The notes below the pieces were generated by a model. It saw nothing but the letters and a program-made list of their open reading frames with translations. It made no database searches and had not been told where the DNA came from. From the NCBI GenBank assembly GCA_904397185.1, contig CAJFOL010000030.1, positions 1-34,396 on the forward strand: a stretch of DNA of 34,396 nt, in the 5' to 3' direction. The DNA comes from an uncultured Clostridia bacterium (GTDB taxonomy: Bacteria; Bacillota; Clostridia; Christensenellales; UBA1242). Within the stretch, counting starts at the first letter, position 1, and the number at the start of each line of letters is the position of its first letter. The translations under genes were made by a program, and so were the position numbers. Of the stretch, positions 8,178 through 15,802 are shown piece after piece.

Positions 8178-9223
8178 TAATAAATAAACATTGCATCACC
8201 AAAAGAGAAAAATCTATAATGCTCTTGAACTGCTCCCTTATAGATCTGCATAGTTTCATCATACCCTGCAAATGCTGAAATAAGCATTATAAGTGTACTT
8301 TCTGGGAGATGGAAATTAGTAATCAATGCATCGACAAATTTGAATTTGTATGACGGATATATAAATATGTTTGTTTCTCTCTTCTGTGGCATAATCACAC
8401 CCCTCTCGTCAGCACAACTTTCAAGTACTCGGACAGAAGTGGTTCCAACAGCAATTATCCTTCGCCCATCACTTTTTGCCTTGTTTAATTTGTATGCATT
8501 CTCTTCGGTCATTTCAATATACTCGCTATGCATATCATGGTTTAAAATGTTATCTTCTTTTACGGGTCTAAACGTTCCAAGTCCAACGTGCAACAAAACT
8601 TCGACTATTTCCACACCCTTATCTTTGATTTCTTGTAAAAGTTCTGGTGTAAAATGGAGACCTGCCGTAGGTGCCGCAGATGAGCCCTCAACTTTTGAAT
8701 ATACAGTTTGATACCTTTCTTTGTCCTTTAATTTTTCATGTATGTATGGTGGAAGTGGAACTTGTCCTACTTCGCTTAAACGTTCTTCGAACACTCCATC
8801 AAAATCAAATTGTATAGTACAACCGCCATACTCACCTTTTGACAAGATGACACATGACAAATTTTGACTGAATGTTACTTTTGTCCCAACAGACAATCTT
8901 TTAAAGGGTTTTGCTATAGCCTCCCAAGTTTTTAGGTCAATTCGTTTTTGAAGTAAAATTTCAATCTTTGCTCCCGTCTCCTTATATCCATAAAGCCTTG
9001 CAGGCAATACCCTTGTATTGTTTATAACAAGCACATCTCCTTCATGCAAATAATCTACTATATCTCTAAAAATTTTATGTTCTATTGTTTTTGCTTTTCT
9101 ATTATAAACCAAAAGTCTAGAACTATCACGTGGCTCAACTGGTGTTTGAGCAATCAGTTCTTCTGGTAAATCATAATAGTAACTACTTTTTAAAAATAAA
9201 TCTTTATTATTTATGTTAGTCAT
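8177..9223 (-). CDS. queA: S-adenosylmethionine:tRNA ribosyltransferase-isomerase
   Basis: 348 residues, normal length. QueA transfers and isomerises the ribosyl part of AdoMet onto preQ1-tRNA to give epoxyqueuosine. Recognisable segments are [20 protein letters not shown] near the start, [16 protein letters not shown] near residue 65, [14 protein letters not shown] near 178, [11 protein letters not shown] near 212 and [17 protein letters not shown] near 300. ATG 9223 has only a weak ribosome site (GAGAG). It follows ruvB by 98 bases and precedes tgt, the usual Clostridia order. Confidence 0.97.
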   Translation of the reverse strand: MTNINNKDLFLKSSYYYDLPEELIAQTPVEPRDSSRLLVYNRKAKTIEHKIFRDIVDYLHEGDVLVINNTRVLPARLYGYKETGAKIEILLQKRIDLKTWEAIAKPFKRLSVGTKVTFSQNLSCVILSKGEYGGCTIQFDFDGVFEERLSEVGQVPLPPYIHEKLKDKERYQTVYSKVEGSSAAPTAGLHFTPELLQEIKDKGVEIVEVLLHVGLGTFRPVKEDNILNHDMHSEYIEMTEENAYKLNKAKSDGRRIIAVGTTSVRVLESCADERGVIMPQKRETNIFIYPSYKFKFVDALITNFHLPESTLIMLISAFAGYDETMQIYKGAVQEHYRFFSFGDAMFIY

Positions 9224-9321
9224 AATTTGTTTTCTCTCTTAAATAAACATATTTCAACAATTTATAAATCTTTTTTATTGTACATTTAAGCACTTTTATA
9301 TCTATATTTGTACTTATTCCT

Positions 9322-10332
9322 TTAATTCTTGCTTTCATATGGCAAACCAAAATGTTTGTATGCAGGTTCCAAAGCAATCCTCCCTCGAGGAGTTCTAGAA
9401 ATAAATCCAAGTTGTAGTAGATACGGCTCGTAAACATCTTCAATAGTAGATGCATCTTCGCTTATAGTTGCCGAAAGTGTGTCAAGACCAACTGGACCAC
9501 CTCCAAATTTATTTATGATAGACAACATTATTTTTCTATCAATAGTATCTAGTCCCAACTCGTCAATCTCCATTATTTCAAGTGTTCTGTTGGCAATTTC
9601 TTTGGTTACATGTCCTTCGCCCAAAACTTGAGCATAATCCCTCACCCTTTTTAGGAGCCTGTTTGCAATACGAGGAGTCCCCCTTGACCTTTTGGCTATC
9701 TCAAGACTGGCATCCTTATCCATTACAACTCCTAAAATTTTTGCAGAACGGTCTATGATAACCGACAACTCTTCCGTTGAGTATAGTTCAAGTCTGCAAA
9801 TCACACCAAATCTATCACGTAGCGGGTTTGTAAGCATGCCTGCACGTGTGGTTGCACCTATCAAAGTAAACGGCTTAATTTTTAGTCTCATGTTACGAGC
9901 AGATGGTCCCTTGCCTACAATAAAGTCCAGTGCAAAATCTTCCATTGCAGGATACAAAATTTCTTCCACTGTTTTATTCAATCTATGAATTTCATCAATA
10001 AACAGGACATCATTTTGGTTTAGATTTGTTAAAATTGCAGCAAGGTCAGCGGCATGCTCTATTGCAGGACCTGAAGTGACCTTAAATTGAGAGCCAAGTT
10101 CATTTGCAATAATGTGTGAAAGTGTAGTTTTTCCAAGTCCTGGAGGGCCATATAGCAAAACATGGTCGAGACTCTCTTTACGTTCTTTAGCCGCTTTTAT
10201 GTAAACAGAAAGCGATTCTTTGACCTTAGTCTGCCCAATATATTCATCAAATGTGGTAGGTCTAAGCGAATTTTCTATTTCTGCATCTGTCAAGTTTTTG
10301 GTGCTTGTGATAAATCTTTCATTACCTTCCAT
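9322..10332 (-). CDS. ruvB: Holliday junction branch-migration ATPase RuvB
   Basis: 336 residues. RuvB is the hexameric AAA+ motor that drives branch migration with RuvA. It shows Walker [12 protein letters not shown] (about residues 59-70), Walker [10 protein letters not shown], the sensor segment [18 protein letters not shown] and a C-terminal winged helix ending with [10 protein letters not shown]. Its ATG overlaps the ruvA stop by one base, so the two are translationally coupled. It continues into queA. Confidence 0.98.
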   Translation of the reverse strand: MEGNERFITSTKNLTDAEIENSLRPTTFDEYIGQTKVKESLSVYIKAAKERKESLDHVLLYGPPGLGKTTLSHIIANELGSQFKVTSGPAIEHAADLAAILTNLNQNDVLFIDEIHRLNKTVEEILYPAMEDFALDFIVGKGPSARNMRLKIKPFTLIGATTRAGMLTNPLRDRFGVICRLELYSTEELSVIIDRSAKILGVVMDKDASLEIAKRSRGTPRIANRLLKRVRDYAQVLGEGHVTKEIANRTLEIMEIDELGLDTIDRKIMLSIINKFGGGPVGLDTLSATISEDASTIEDVYEPYLLQLGFISRTPRGRIALEPAYKHFGLPYESKN

Positions 10333-10931
10333 TATCCCTTATACCCCCTCAGTGATTTAGAAATAATCTCTTCCGCTGTTGCATTATTCCCAGCATTTGC
10401 CCTAGCAAGCATATATGCCTCATTTTTAGAAATGCCAAGGCTGATAAGTGTATCAGTCGCCATCTGCACAGCATCCTCATCATAGTTAATATCATAAGAA
10501 GAGTTTTGCTCAGCATTGCCGAATGCTAAGGCAGTTATTTTATCCTTTAGTTCAAGGCAAATTCGCTCAGCAGTTTTCTTACCTAAACCTTTAATCTTTG
10601 AAAGCAATTTTGTGTCTTCATTGGCTATTGCTACTGTTAAATCTGATATGCTTAAACCTGACAATATTGATATTGCCATTTTAGGACCAACTCCATTTAC
10701 AGTTATTAACTTATAAAACAATTCTCTTTCTTCAACAGTTGAAAAACCAAAGAGCGACACACCATCCTCTCGCACAGCCATGTATGTATATATTTTTGCA
10801 CTTTCTCCTTGATAAGGAAGGCTTACTAGTGTGTTATTTGATACATTCAACTCAAAACCAATGCCATTAACATCAATGACAAGCAAATTTTCTCTCTTTT
10901 CTTCTATAACTCCAACTAAAAATGATATCAT
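10332..10931 (-). CDS. ruvA: Holliday junction DNA-binding protein RuvA
   Basis: 199 residues. RuvA is the tetrameric junction-binding partner of RuvB. An N-terminal OB domain ([20 protein letters not shown]) is followed by helix-hairpin-helix motifs with [19 protein letters not shown] and [17 protein letters not shown] near residues 70-130, and a C-terminal RuvB-contacting domain ([14 protein letters not shown]). ATG 10931 follows AAAGGGGAAG. It lies 37 bases after ruvC. Confidence 0.98.
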   Translation of the reverse strand: MISFLVGVIEEKRENLLVIDVNGIGFELNVSNNTLVSLPYQGESAKIYTYMAVREDGVSLFGFSTVEERELFYKLITVNGVGPKMAISILSGLSISDLTVAIANEDTKLLSKIKGLGKKTAERICLELKDKITALAFGNAEQNSSYDINYDEDAVQMATDTLISLGISKNEAYMLARANAGNNATAEEIISKSLRGYKG

Positions 10932-10968
10932 TTTATTTCTTCCCCTTTAATAAACATTGAAACGATAG

Positions 10969-11457
10969 TTACACTTTGTTTTGATTTAAACTTGGACTTG
11001 TTTGACTATGGCAAATAGCGACTGCAAGTGCATCTGCAGCATCATCTGGTTTTGGTATTGAATTAAGCCCCAAAATTGCCTTAACCATGTATTGAACTTG
11101 TGCTTTTTCTGCTCGTCCCTGTCCTGTAAGTGCTTGTTTTATTTGAAGCGGTGTGTATTCATAAATGTTTCCGCAATATTTTTGACAAGCAAGAACAATC
11201 ACACCTCTCGCCTGGGCAACTTGGATGATGGTCTTTTGATTTTTAAAATAAAAAAGTTCCTCAATTGCCACGACCTCTGGCTTAAATTTATCAAATAAAT
11301 ATTTGAGGCTAGCATCTATCGCTTCTAGTCTCACTGGCAAACTATCTTCCTTTGGTGTCGTTATTGCACCATAATCAACAACCATATCTTTTTTTGATGT
11401 GTCGATTATACCATAACCTATTATTGCATAACCTGGGTCTATTCCTAAAATTACCAT
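10969..11457 (-). CDS. ruvC: Holliday junction resolvase RuvC
   Basis: 162 residues. RuvC cleaves Holliday junctions. The catalytic acids are visible in LGIDPGYAIIGYG (Asp7), AIEELFY (Glu near 66) and PDDAADALAVAICH (Asp pair near 138-141). The start is fixed by the conserved N-terminus at ATG 11457. There is no Shine-Dalgarno sequence: a promoter with TAAAAT as -10 box ends six bases before the ATG, so the messenger is probably leaderless. It is the first gene of ruvC-ruvA-ruvB-queA-tgt. Confidence 0.97.
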   Translation of the reverse strand: MVILGIDPGYAIIGYGIIDTSKKDMVVDYGAITTPKEDSLPVRLEAIDASLKYLFDKFKPEVVAIEELFYFKNQKTIIQVAQARGVIVLACQKYCGNIYEYTPLQIKQALTGQGRAEKAQVQYMVKAILGLNSIPKPDDAADALAVAICHSQTSPSLNQNKV

Positions 11458-11463
11458 GTATAT

Positions 11464-11492
11464 ATTTTACAATATACATTCAAATATGTCAA
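11464..11492 (-). promoter_or_regulatory. ruvC promoter, leaderless geometry
   Basis: A perfect -35 box TTGACA (11492-11487) and a -10 box TAAAAT (11469-11464) are 17 bases apart. Six bases separate the -10 box from ATG 11457. Confidence 0.7.
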
Positions 11493-11497
11493 ATTTT

Positions 11498-11558
11498 ATA
11501 AACTATGTGATGATAAAATTTTATTTGCATAAAATTTTATTAAATTCTAAAGAATTTG
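11498..11558. repeat. Structured dispersed repeat, copy B
   Basis: This matches copy A (4190-4250, other strand) at 56 of 61 bases. The first hairpin is perfect here: AAAATTTTAT, loop TTGC, ATAAAATTTT. The second is AAATTC, loop TAAA, GAATTT. In the second hairpin the two differences from copy A fall in the loop. The repeat begins five bases upstream of the ruvC -35 box. Confidence 0.65.
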
Positions 11559-11588
11559 GTGCTTTGCCCACCAGCACAAGTTTAAATA

Positions 11589-11616
11589 AAAGTCAGCCTC
11601 GTTCAAATGTGACTTT
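11589..11616. other. Hairpin of unknown role
   Basis: AAAGTCA and TGACTTT form seven-base inverted arms around a 14-base loop, between the dispersed repeat and the small acidic gene. There is no T tract, and no gene overlaps it. Confidence 0.35.
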
Positions 11617-11705
11617 ACCACAATTAACTGTATAAACTTTTAGAAGTAATATTTTTTAATTCAGTTATCCCTCCTCAAAACCTAAATATATCTTCTCAAA
11701 AAATA

Positions 11706-11729
11706 AAAATGGTAGTTACATACCATTTT
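11706..11729 (-). terminator. Terminator of the small acidic gene
   Basis: AAAATGGTA (11706-11714) and TACCATTTT (11721-11729) pair perfectly, and on minus the stem is followed by TATTTTTT. The stem includes the last codons and the stop of the gene at 11716. Confidence 0.75.
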
Positions 11730-11985
11730 CATCTTCATCATTTTGTTTGTTTTCATCATCTTTACTTTCATCTTGCTCTTTAGCATCTTTCTTATTCTTT
11801 TTTTCGACTGGTGGGAAAAAAGATAATTGAGCCCGACCATCACCAGATGCAATTTCATACAAGCCTGCATTTTTAATCATCTCGCCCGTCTTTTTCTCTT
11901 CTTTTACTTTTTGGTCATTAAGCCAAAGTTCATGCAACCAATCTTCTCGGTCTTCTTCCCATTTTGTGTAATCATTCCAACCCAT
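11716..11985 (-). CDS. Small acidic protein of unknown function
   Basis: 89 residues from ATG 11985, chosen because AGAGGAGAAAAT precedes it. An upstream ATG at 12003 lacks a ribosome site. The N-terminus is rich in Trp, Glu and Asp (MGWNDYTKWEEDREDWLHEL), the middle is mixed (GLYEIASGDGRAQLSFFPP), and the last 35 residues are almost only Lys, Asp, Glu, Asn and Gln, probably disordered. I recognise no family. It has its own promoter and a terminator that overlaps its stop codon, which together with the good ribosome site argues that it is a real gene. Confidence 0.7.
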   Translation of the reverse strand: MGWNDYTKWEEDREDWLHELWLNDQKVKEEKKTGEMIKNAGLYEIASGDGRAQLSFFPPVEKKNKKDAKEQDESKDDENKQNDEDENGM

Positions 11986-12032
11986 ATTTTCTCCTCTGTT
12001 CATTTTATAAAGAAATATCTTTATTCTAGTTT

Positions 12033-12061
12033 AGTATATCATATTATTATGATTTTATCAA
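12033..12061 (-). promoter_or_regulatory. Promoter of the small acidic gene
   Basis: The -35 box TTGATA (12061-12056) and the -10 box TATACT (12038-12033) are 17 bases apart. The leader contains a small inverted repeat ATAAAG/CTTTAT. Confidence 0.7.
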
Positions 12062-12140
12062 TAACTTTTTTAAAAAAAATTCAACTTTTCGTTTAATACA
12101 TTTTATACACAATCAATGTCTAATGCTAAAAAATAAAATA

Positions 12141-12174
12141 AAAAAAGTTTCAATGAAAACATTAAAACTTTTTT
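12141..12174 (-). terminator. Terminator of yebC
   Basis: AAAAAAGTTTCAATG (12141-12155) and CATTAAAACTTTTTT (12160-12174) pair over 15 positions with one G-U type pair and a four-base loop. It begins within the yebC stop codon and runs into a T tract on minus. Confidence 0.85.
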
Positions 12175-12910
12175 ATTCTTCATCTTCTGGAAGGTTTACA
12201 TTATGATAAACTTCTTGTACATCATCAAGATCTTCAAGAGTATCTATCATTTTTGTGAATTTAGATAATTTTTCTTCATCTAAATCGATATATGAGTCTG
12301 GTATCATACTAGTCTCTGCACTAAGTACATTATAGCCAGCATTTGACAATGCATCACTTAATTTATTATGCTCATTTGGTGATGTTATTATTTCAAAATA
12401 ATCGTCGTACTCAACAACATCAAGGGCACCTTCATCTAGTGCAGTAAGCATAAGTTCATCACCGTTCACTTTGTCATTTTTTTCAACGTCAACGACACCT
12501 TTTCTTTGAAAAAGATAACTAACACAGCCATTAGACCCTAGTGAACCACCAAATTTATCAAATGCATGTCTAACATCGCCTGCTGTTCTATTCTTATTAT
12601 CAGTCAAACACTCCACAATAACTGCAGAGCCACCACTGCCATAGCCTTCATATGTACAACTTTCGTAATTTATCCCAGAAAGTTCCCCTGCGGCTTTTTT
12701 AATACTTCTTTCTATTGTATCGTTAGGCATATTGTTTTGTTTAGCCTTTGCAATTATATCTTTCAACTTTGGGTTAGATACTGGGTCCGATCCACCTGCT
12801 TTAACACAAACAGCAATCTCTCTACCTATCTTAGTAAAAATCTTACCACGTGCAGCATCACTTTTACCCTTACGTGCTTGAATGTTGTGCCATTTAGAAT
12901 GTCCTGACAT
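12173..12910 (-). CDS. yebC: YebC/PmpR family protein
   Basis: 245 residues, normal length. The N-terminus [19 protein letters not shown] and the segment [18 protein letters not shown] (about residues 59-76) are diagnostic. The family has been described as DNA-binding regulators, and recent work on YebC paralogues describes a role in translating proline-rich stretches. Which role applies here cannot be told from sequence. ATG 12910 follows AAAGGAGAAAAAT. It has its own consensus promoter and terminator, although it is in line with the infC operon and may also receive read-through. Confidence 0.95.
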   Translation of the reverse strand: MSGHSKWHNIQARKGKSDAARGKIFTKIGREIAVCVKAGGSDPVSNPKLKDIIAKAKQNNMPNDTIERSIKKAAGELSGINYESCTYEGYGSGGSAVIVECLTDNKNRTAGDVRHAFDKFGGSLGSNGCVSYLFQRKGVVDVEKNDKVNGDELMLTALDEGALDVVEYDDYFEIITSPNEHNKLSDALSNAGYNVLSAETSMIPDSYIDLDEEKLSKFTKMIDTLEDLDDVQEVYHNVNLPEDEE

Positions 12911-12939
12911 ATTTTTCTCCTTTATAAAAATCCATAACT

Positions 12940-12968
12940 ATTATATTAAAAATGTAATTAATTGTCAA
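12940..12968 (-). promoter_or_regulatory. yebC promoter
   Basis: A perfect -35 box TTGACA (12968-12963) and a perfect -10 box TATAAT (12945-12940) are 17 bases apart. The -35 box lies directly after the stop codon of the upstream methyltransferase gene. Confidence 0.85.
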
Positions 12969-12969
12969 A

Positions 12970-13704
12970 TTATTGATTAAAATTATTTTTAGAAATCTCA
13001 TACATAATTATAGAACCTGATACAGATGCATTTAAACTTTCAACATTATTTTTCATAGGGATAGATACCGAAGTTTCGCAAATGCTTGATATCTCTTTTG
13101 ATACCCCCTGTCCTTCGTTTCCAACAACAACTCCAACAATGTCTTTGGCAGAAAAGTCAAATATATTTACTCCGTGCATATCCGCCTTTAAAAGGTCTAG
13201 TTTCCACTGCTTAGCGAGTTTTATAAAGTCATTTCTTGATAACTCCATGACTTTTATATTAAAAATTGTTCCAACACTGCTTCTAATAAGTTTAGAGTTT
13301 GTAACTTTTACACTATCCACTAAATAAACATATTCAAAACCACAAGCACAAGCGGTTCTTATCAAACTCCCAACATTACCTGGATCTTGCAAACCATCTA
13401 TAATGAGGTAGTTAGTTTTTGGCTTTCCCACTATATGTGGTAGGTATTCTGCAATGCATACTACTCCCTGTGGTGTTTTGCTGTCTGAAAGTTGTTCTAT
13501 AACCTTTCGCTCCACTATGTAAAGTATATTGCTGTAATCTTCAAATAGATATGCTTTATCGCTTTCAGCAAAAATATATAATGGCTTTACACCTTTTTGT
13601 AGAGAATCTTTAATAATCTTTATATTATCCAAAAAAAGCAAATAACTATTTTGTCGTTTTTGCTTTTTTAGGTCTTTAATTAAGTTGATATTTGCTTTTT
13701 GCAT
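12970..13704 (-). CDS. TrmH/SpoU-family RNA 2'-O-methyltransferase
   Basis: 244 residues. The three SPOUT motifs are present: DGLQDPGNVGSLIRTACACG (near residue 123), VVVGNEGQGVSKEI (near 190), and SIPMKNNVESLNASVSGSI (near 213). The knotted fold binds AdoMet and methylates a ribose in rRNA or tRNA. The exact target nucleotide is not decided by sequence; the rplT-linked members in Firmicutes are usually called 23S rRNA methyltransferases. Its ATG overlaps the rplT stop, so it belongs to the infC-rpmI-rplT operon. Confidence 0.92.
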   Translation of the reverse strand: MQKANINLIKDLKKQKRQNSYLLFLDNIKIIKDSLQKGVKPLYIFAESDKAYLFEDYSNILYIVERKVIEQLSDSKTPQGVVCIAEYLPHIVGKPKTNYLIIDGLQDPGNVGSLIRTACACGFEYVYLVDSVKVTNSKLIRSSVGTIFNIKVMELSRNDFIKLAKQWKLDLLKADMHGVNIFDFSAKDIVGVVVGNEGQGVSKEISSICETSVSIPMKNNVESLNASVSGSIIMYEISKNNFNQ

Positions 13705-14045
13705 TATTTAACTTGTCCTACAAGTGCAGAAAAAGCCTCTGGTTCTCTAACAGCCATATCAGCGAGAACTTTTCTATTTAAATCAATTCCCTTACTCTTA
13801 AGTCCTGCAATAAACTTAGAATATGAAATGCCATTTTGTCTGCAACCAGCATTGATTCTTGTAATCCAAAGTGCTCTAAAGTTTCTCTTTTTGATTTTAC
13901 GTCCAACATATGCATATTGTCCGCTTCTCATAACTTGTTGCTTTGCTGTTCTATAAAGTTTAGATTTTGCTCCTCTATAGCCTTTAGCACTTTTAAGAAT
14001 AGAACGACGTTTCTTAACTGCATTAACCGCTCTCTTTACTCTCAT
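13704..14045 (-). CDS. rplT: 50S ribosomal protein L20
   Basis: 113 residues, highly basic, with the conserved N-terminus [18 protein letters not shown] and the segments [17 protein letters not shown] and [10 protein letters not shown]20 is needed for early 50S assembly and, in Bacillus, represses its own operon by attenuation in the infC leader. ATG 14045 follows GGAGGTAAAAG. It is 10 bases after rpmI. Confidence 0.98.
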   Translation of the reverse strand: MRVKRAVNAVKKRRSILKSAKGYRGAKSKLYRTAKQQVMRSGQYAYVGRKIKKRNFRALWITRINAGCRQNGISYSKFIAGLKSKGIDLNRKVLADMAVREPEAFSALVGQVK

Positions 14046-14055
14046 CTTTTACCTC

Positions 14056-14250
14056 CTACTTAGCCAAAAGGGATTTGATATTCTGTACATTCTTTCCTGA
14101 AATGTATGATCCCTTTCTTAATTTTCTCTTGTTTGATTGTGACTTCTTTGTAAGGAAGTGTCCTTTTCCTGGTCTTGCAAACTTAACATTTCCGTTTGCT
14201 GTTAAATGAAAACGTTTTTTGCATCCACTATGAGTTTTTTGTTTTGGCAT
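14056..14250 (-). CDS. rpmI: 50S ribosomal protein L35
   Basis: 64 residues, normal length and very basic. The N-terminus MPKQKTHSGCKKRFHLTANG and the GHFLTKKSQSNKRKLRK segment are typical. ATG 14250 follows AAAGGAGATAAAGACT, a slightly long spacing. It lies between infC and rplT in the standard order. Confidence 0.97.
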   Translation of the reverse strand: MPKQKTHSGCKKRFHLTANGNVKFARPGKGHFLTKKSQSNKRKLRKGSYISGKNVQNIKSLLAK

Positions 14251-14265
14251 AGTCTTTATCTCCTT

Positions 14266-14766
14266 TTACTTAGTTTTCTTTGGACTTACAACTACAAAAA
14301 TATTTCTTCCAAGAAGTTCAGGTTCTTTATCTGGTGAACCAAGGTCTTGCAGACGCGAACAAAATTCTTTGACTACCTCTATCGCCTTCTTCACATATGC
14401 TTGTTCTCTTCCTTTCATTCTTAAAGTAATCTTTACTTTGTTTCCCTCTTTAAGAAATTTGGAAGCACTTGCAATGCGGTATGCAATATCATGCTCTTCA
14501 ATAGTCATAGAAAGACGTACTTCTTTTACTTCAACTATCTTTTGTGCTTTCTTTATCTCCTTATCTTTTTTGAGAGATTCATACTTGTACTTACCATAGT
14601 CTAATAGTTTACATACTGGTGGAGTAGCATTGCCTGACATCATAACAAGGTCAAGATTTTTGTCTTCAGCAATGGATAAAGCCTCTTCTCGAGACACAAT
14701 ACCAAATTGTTCTCCATCCTCTCCAATAAGTCGCACTTGAGGTGCAGATATTTGTTCGTTTGTCAA
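14266..14766 (-). CDS. infC: Translation initiation factor IF-3
   Basis: 166 residues. IF-3 keeps the ribosomal subunits apart and checks the initiator codon. The N-domain holds VRLIGEDGEQFGIVSREEAL and PPVCKLLDYGKYKYE; the C-domain holds VKEVRLSMTIEEHDIAYR and VKITLRMKGREQAY. The start is TTG 14766 behind AAGGAATTA. A non-ATG start is common for this gene and is used for IF-3 autocontrol in other bacteria. It is the first gene of infC-rpmI-rplT and lies behind a leader with an intrinsic terminator. Confidence 0.97.
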   Translation of the reverse strand: MTNEQISAPQVRLIGEDGEQFGIVSREEALSIAEDKNLDLVMMSGNATPPVCKLLDYGKYKYESLKKDKEIKKAQKIVEVKEVRLSMTIEEHDIAYRIASASKFLKEGNKVKITLRMKGREQAYVKKAIEVVKEFCSRLQDLGSPDKEPELLGRNIFVVVSPKKTK

Positions 14767-14928
14767 TAATTCCTTAAAAATAGTTGTATTCCCCTTTTAA
14801 ATAAAAATTTGGTGGAAGCATAAAATTCCACCAAAAAAATAAATCAAATTAATAATTAAAATGAAATAATTTTTTAACCTAATCAAGCCTATTGCCGACT
14901 GGTGAGAAGTGGAACTTCTACTTTCATG
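14767..14928 (-). promoter_or_regulatory. infC-rpmI-rplT leader, probable L20-type attenuator
   Basis: The leader of about 160 bases contains the hairpin AGAAGT-TCC-ACTTCT near its start, then a conserved-looking unpaired stretch (CACCAGTCGGCAATAGGC), an AT-rich run, and the terminator at 14808-14835. The early GTTCCAC (14915-14909) is complementary to GTGGAA in the 5' arm of the terminator, so an antiterminator can form. Known L20 leaders of Firmicutes (Rfam RF00558) work this way. Assignment to that family is inferred. Confidence 0.7.
14808..14835 (-). terminator. Leader terminator upstream of infC
   Basis: TTTGGTGGAA and TTCCACCAAA form a perfect 10-base stem around an eight-base loop, followed by TTTTTA on minus. 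It lies 42 bases before the infC start, so it must be bypassed for infC expression. Confidence 0.85.
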
Positions 14929-14933
14929 TGCAT

Positions 14934-14962
14934 ATAATATCATACTTTTTTCTTAATGTCAA
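14934..14962 (-). promoter_or_regulatory. infC operon promoter
   Basis: A perfect -35 box TTGACA (14962-14957) and a -10 box TATTAT (14939-14934) are 17 bases apart. It starts right after the CNNM-like gene. Confidence 0.8.
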
Positions 14963-14970
14963 CTGTTTTT

Positions 14971-15555
14971 TCAAAAATTTAAAAATTTATTTAAAAATTT
15001 GGCCAAATTCAAAATTATTCTATTAGAATTTTTAAGTGCCCGTTCTTTCATTATTGCCTTAAAAAAAATTGTAATTCCAGCAATTAAAGCGGAAGTCGAA
15101 ATTGAAACCAACATGACAATATTAGCATTATTTATATCATTTGTCAAAGCCACAACTATACAGGCACCGCCCGCTCCACATAATGTGCTACAAATATCAC
15201 CCACCACATCAGCACAAAATGAGCAAACTTTCTCTGAATTTTCACATAACTTTATCCCAATATCTGCCCCTATCTTTTTCTCTTTTGCCCAAGACCTAAA
15301 TGTCTCTATATCTGCACTTGCCACTGCAATGCCTATCATATCAAAAAATACAGATACAAATATAAAGAAGATTATTCCTATAATTGCAATTAATGTTCCC
15401 ATTTTTGAAAGCAAAGTTTGACTTAAAAAGCCAAAGAAAAGCGACATAAACACTGCAATAATAAACATCCTAAATGCCCAGAGACACTTCCTTGAGGCTA
15501 TACTTTGCACTTTGATTCGCTTTTTATTTTCTGCTTGCAATCGTTTCTTTTTCAC
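14971..15555 (-). CDS. CNNM/CorB-like conserved Clostridia membrane protein
   Basis: 194 residues with a basic N-terminus and about four hydrophobic segments (near residues 28-45, 52-75, 128-140 and 150-168). The core VFFDMIGIAVASADIETFRSW, followed by KVCSFCADVVGDICSTLCG, matches a family found in many Clostridia and loosely annotated as CorB-like because it resembles the CNNM (DUF21) membrane domain without CBS domains. Ion transport is therefore only a suggestion. The start is GTG 15555 with no ribosome site and a TATACT box five bases before it, so it may be leaderless. It follows xseB. Confidence 0.7.
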   Translation of the reverse strand: MKKKRLQAENKKRIKVQSIASRKCLWAFRMFIIAVFMSLFFGFLSQTLLSKMGTLIAIIGIIFFIFVSVFFDMIGIAVASADIETFRSWAKEKKIGADIGIKLCENSEKVCSFCADVVGDICSTLCGAGGACIVVALTNDINNANIVMLVSISTSALIAGITIFFKAIMKERALKNSNRIILNLAKFLNKFLNF

Positions 15556-15560
15556 AATGT

Positions 15561-15590
15561 AGTATATGCTTCTTATTATGCTAATATGAA
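15561..15590 (-). promoter_or_regulatory. Candidate promoter of the CNNM-like gene
   Basis: A -35 box TTCATA (15590-15585) and a -10 box TATACT (15566-15561) are 18 bases apart, and five bases separate the -10 box from GTG 15555. The -35 match is four of six. Confidence 0.5.
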
Positions 15591-15593
15591 AAT

Positions 15594-15800
15594 TTAAACT
15601 TCCTCGAGTGTATCTAAAGTCTCTCTTATTTCAGTGAGTTTCCCTTTTGCTTTATCAAGTTCTTTATAACAAATCTCTATAAGAGATTTTGATTTAGTCA
15701 TAAGTTTAATCACCTCTTCCATTGGAAGAGTTCCACTTTCTATCTTCTCAATAATCGAATTTAATTCTTTTGATGCTTCTTCGTAAGTCATCTTTTCCAT
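15594..15800 (-). CDS. xseB: Exodeoxyribonuclease VII small subunit
   Basis: 68 residues, the usual small size, a helical hairpin with MTYEEASKELNSIIEKIESG and the conserved TLPMEEVIKL. Several XseB copies bind each XseA to form exonuclease VII, which degrades single-stranded DNA. Its start is two bases after the xseA stop with ATG 15800 behind AAGGAGAATT, partly inside xseA. Confidence 0.95.
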   Translation of the reverse strand: MEKMTYEEASKELNSIIEKIESGTLPMEEVIKLMTKSKSLIEICYKELDKAKGKLTEIRETLDTLEEV

Positions 15801-15802
15801 AA

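Noticed and set aside
12566-12907. 113-codon plus-strand open frame opposite yebC
   Set aside because: It is antisense to a conserved gene with good start and stop signals; no protein family fits.
15003-15421. 140-codon plus-strand open frame opposite the CNNM-like gene
   Set aside because: It lies fully antisense to a conserved gene, has no ribosome site and no family pattern; long antisense frames are expected opposite such genes.
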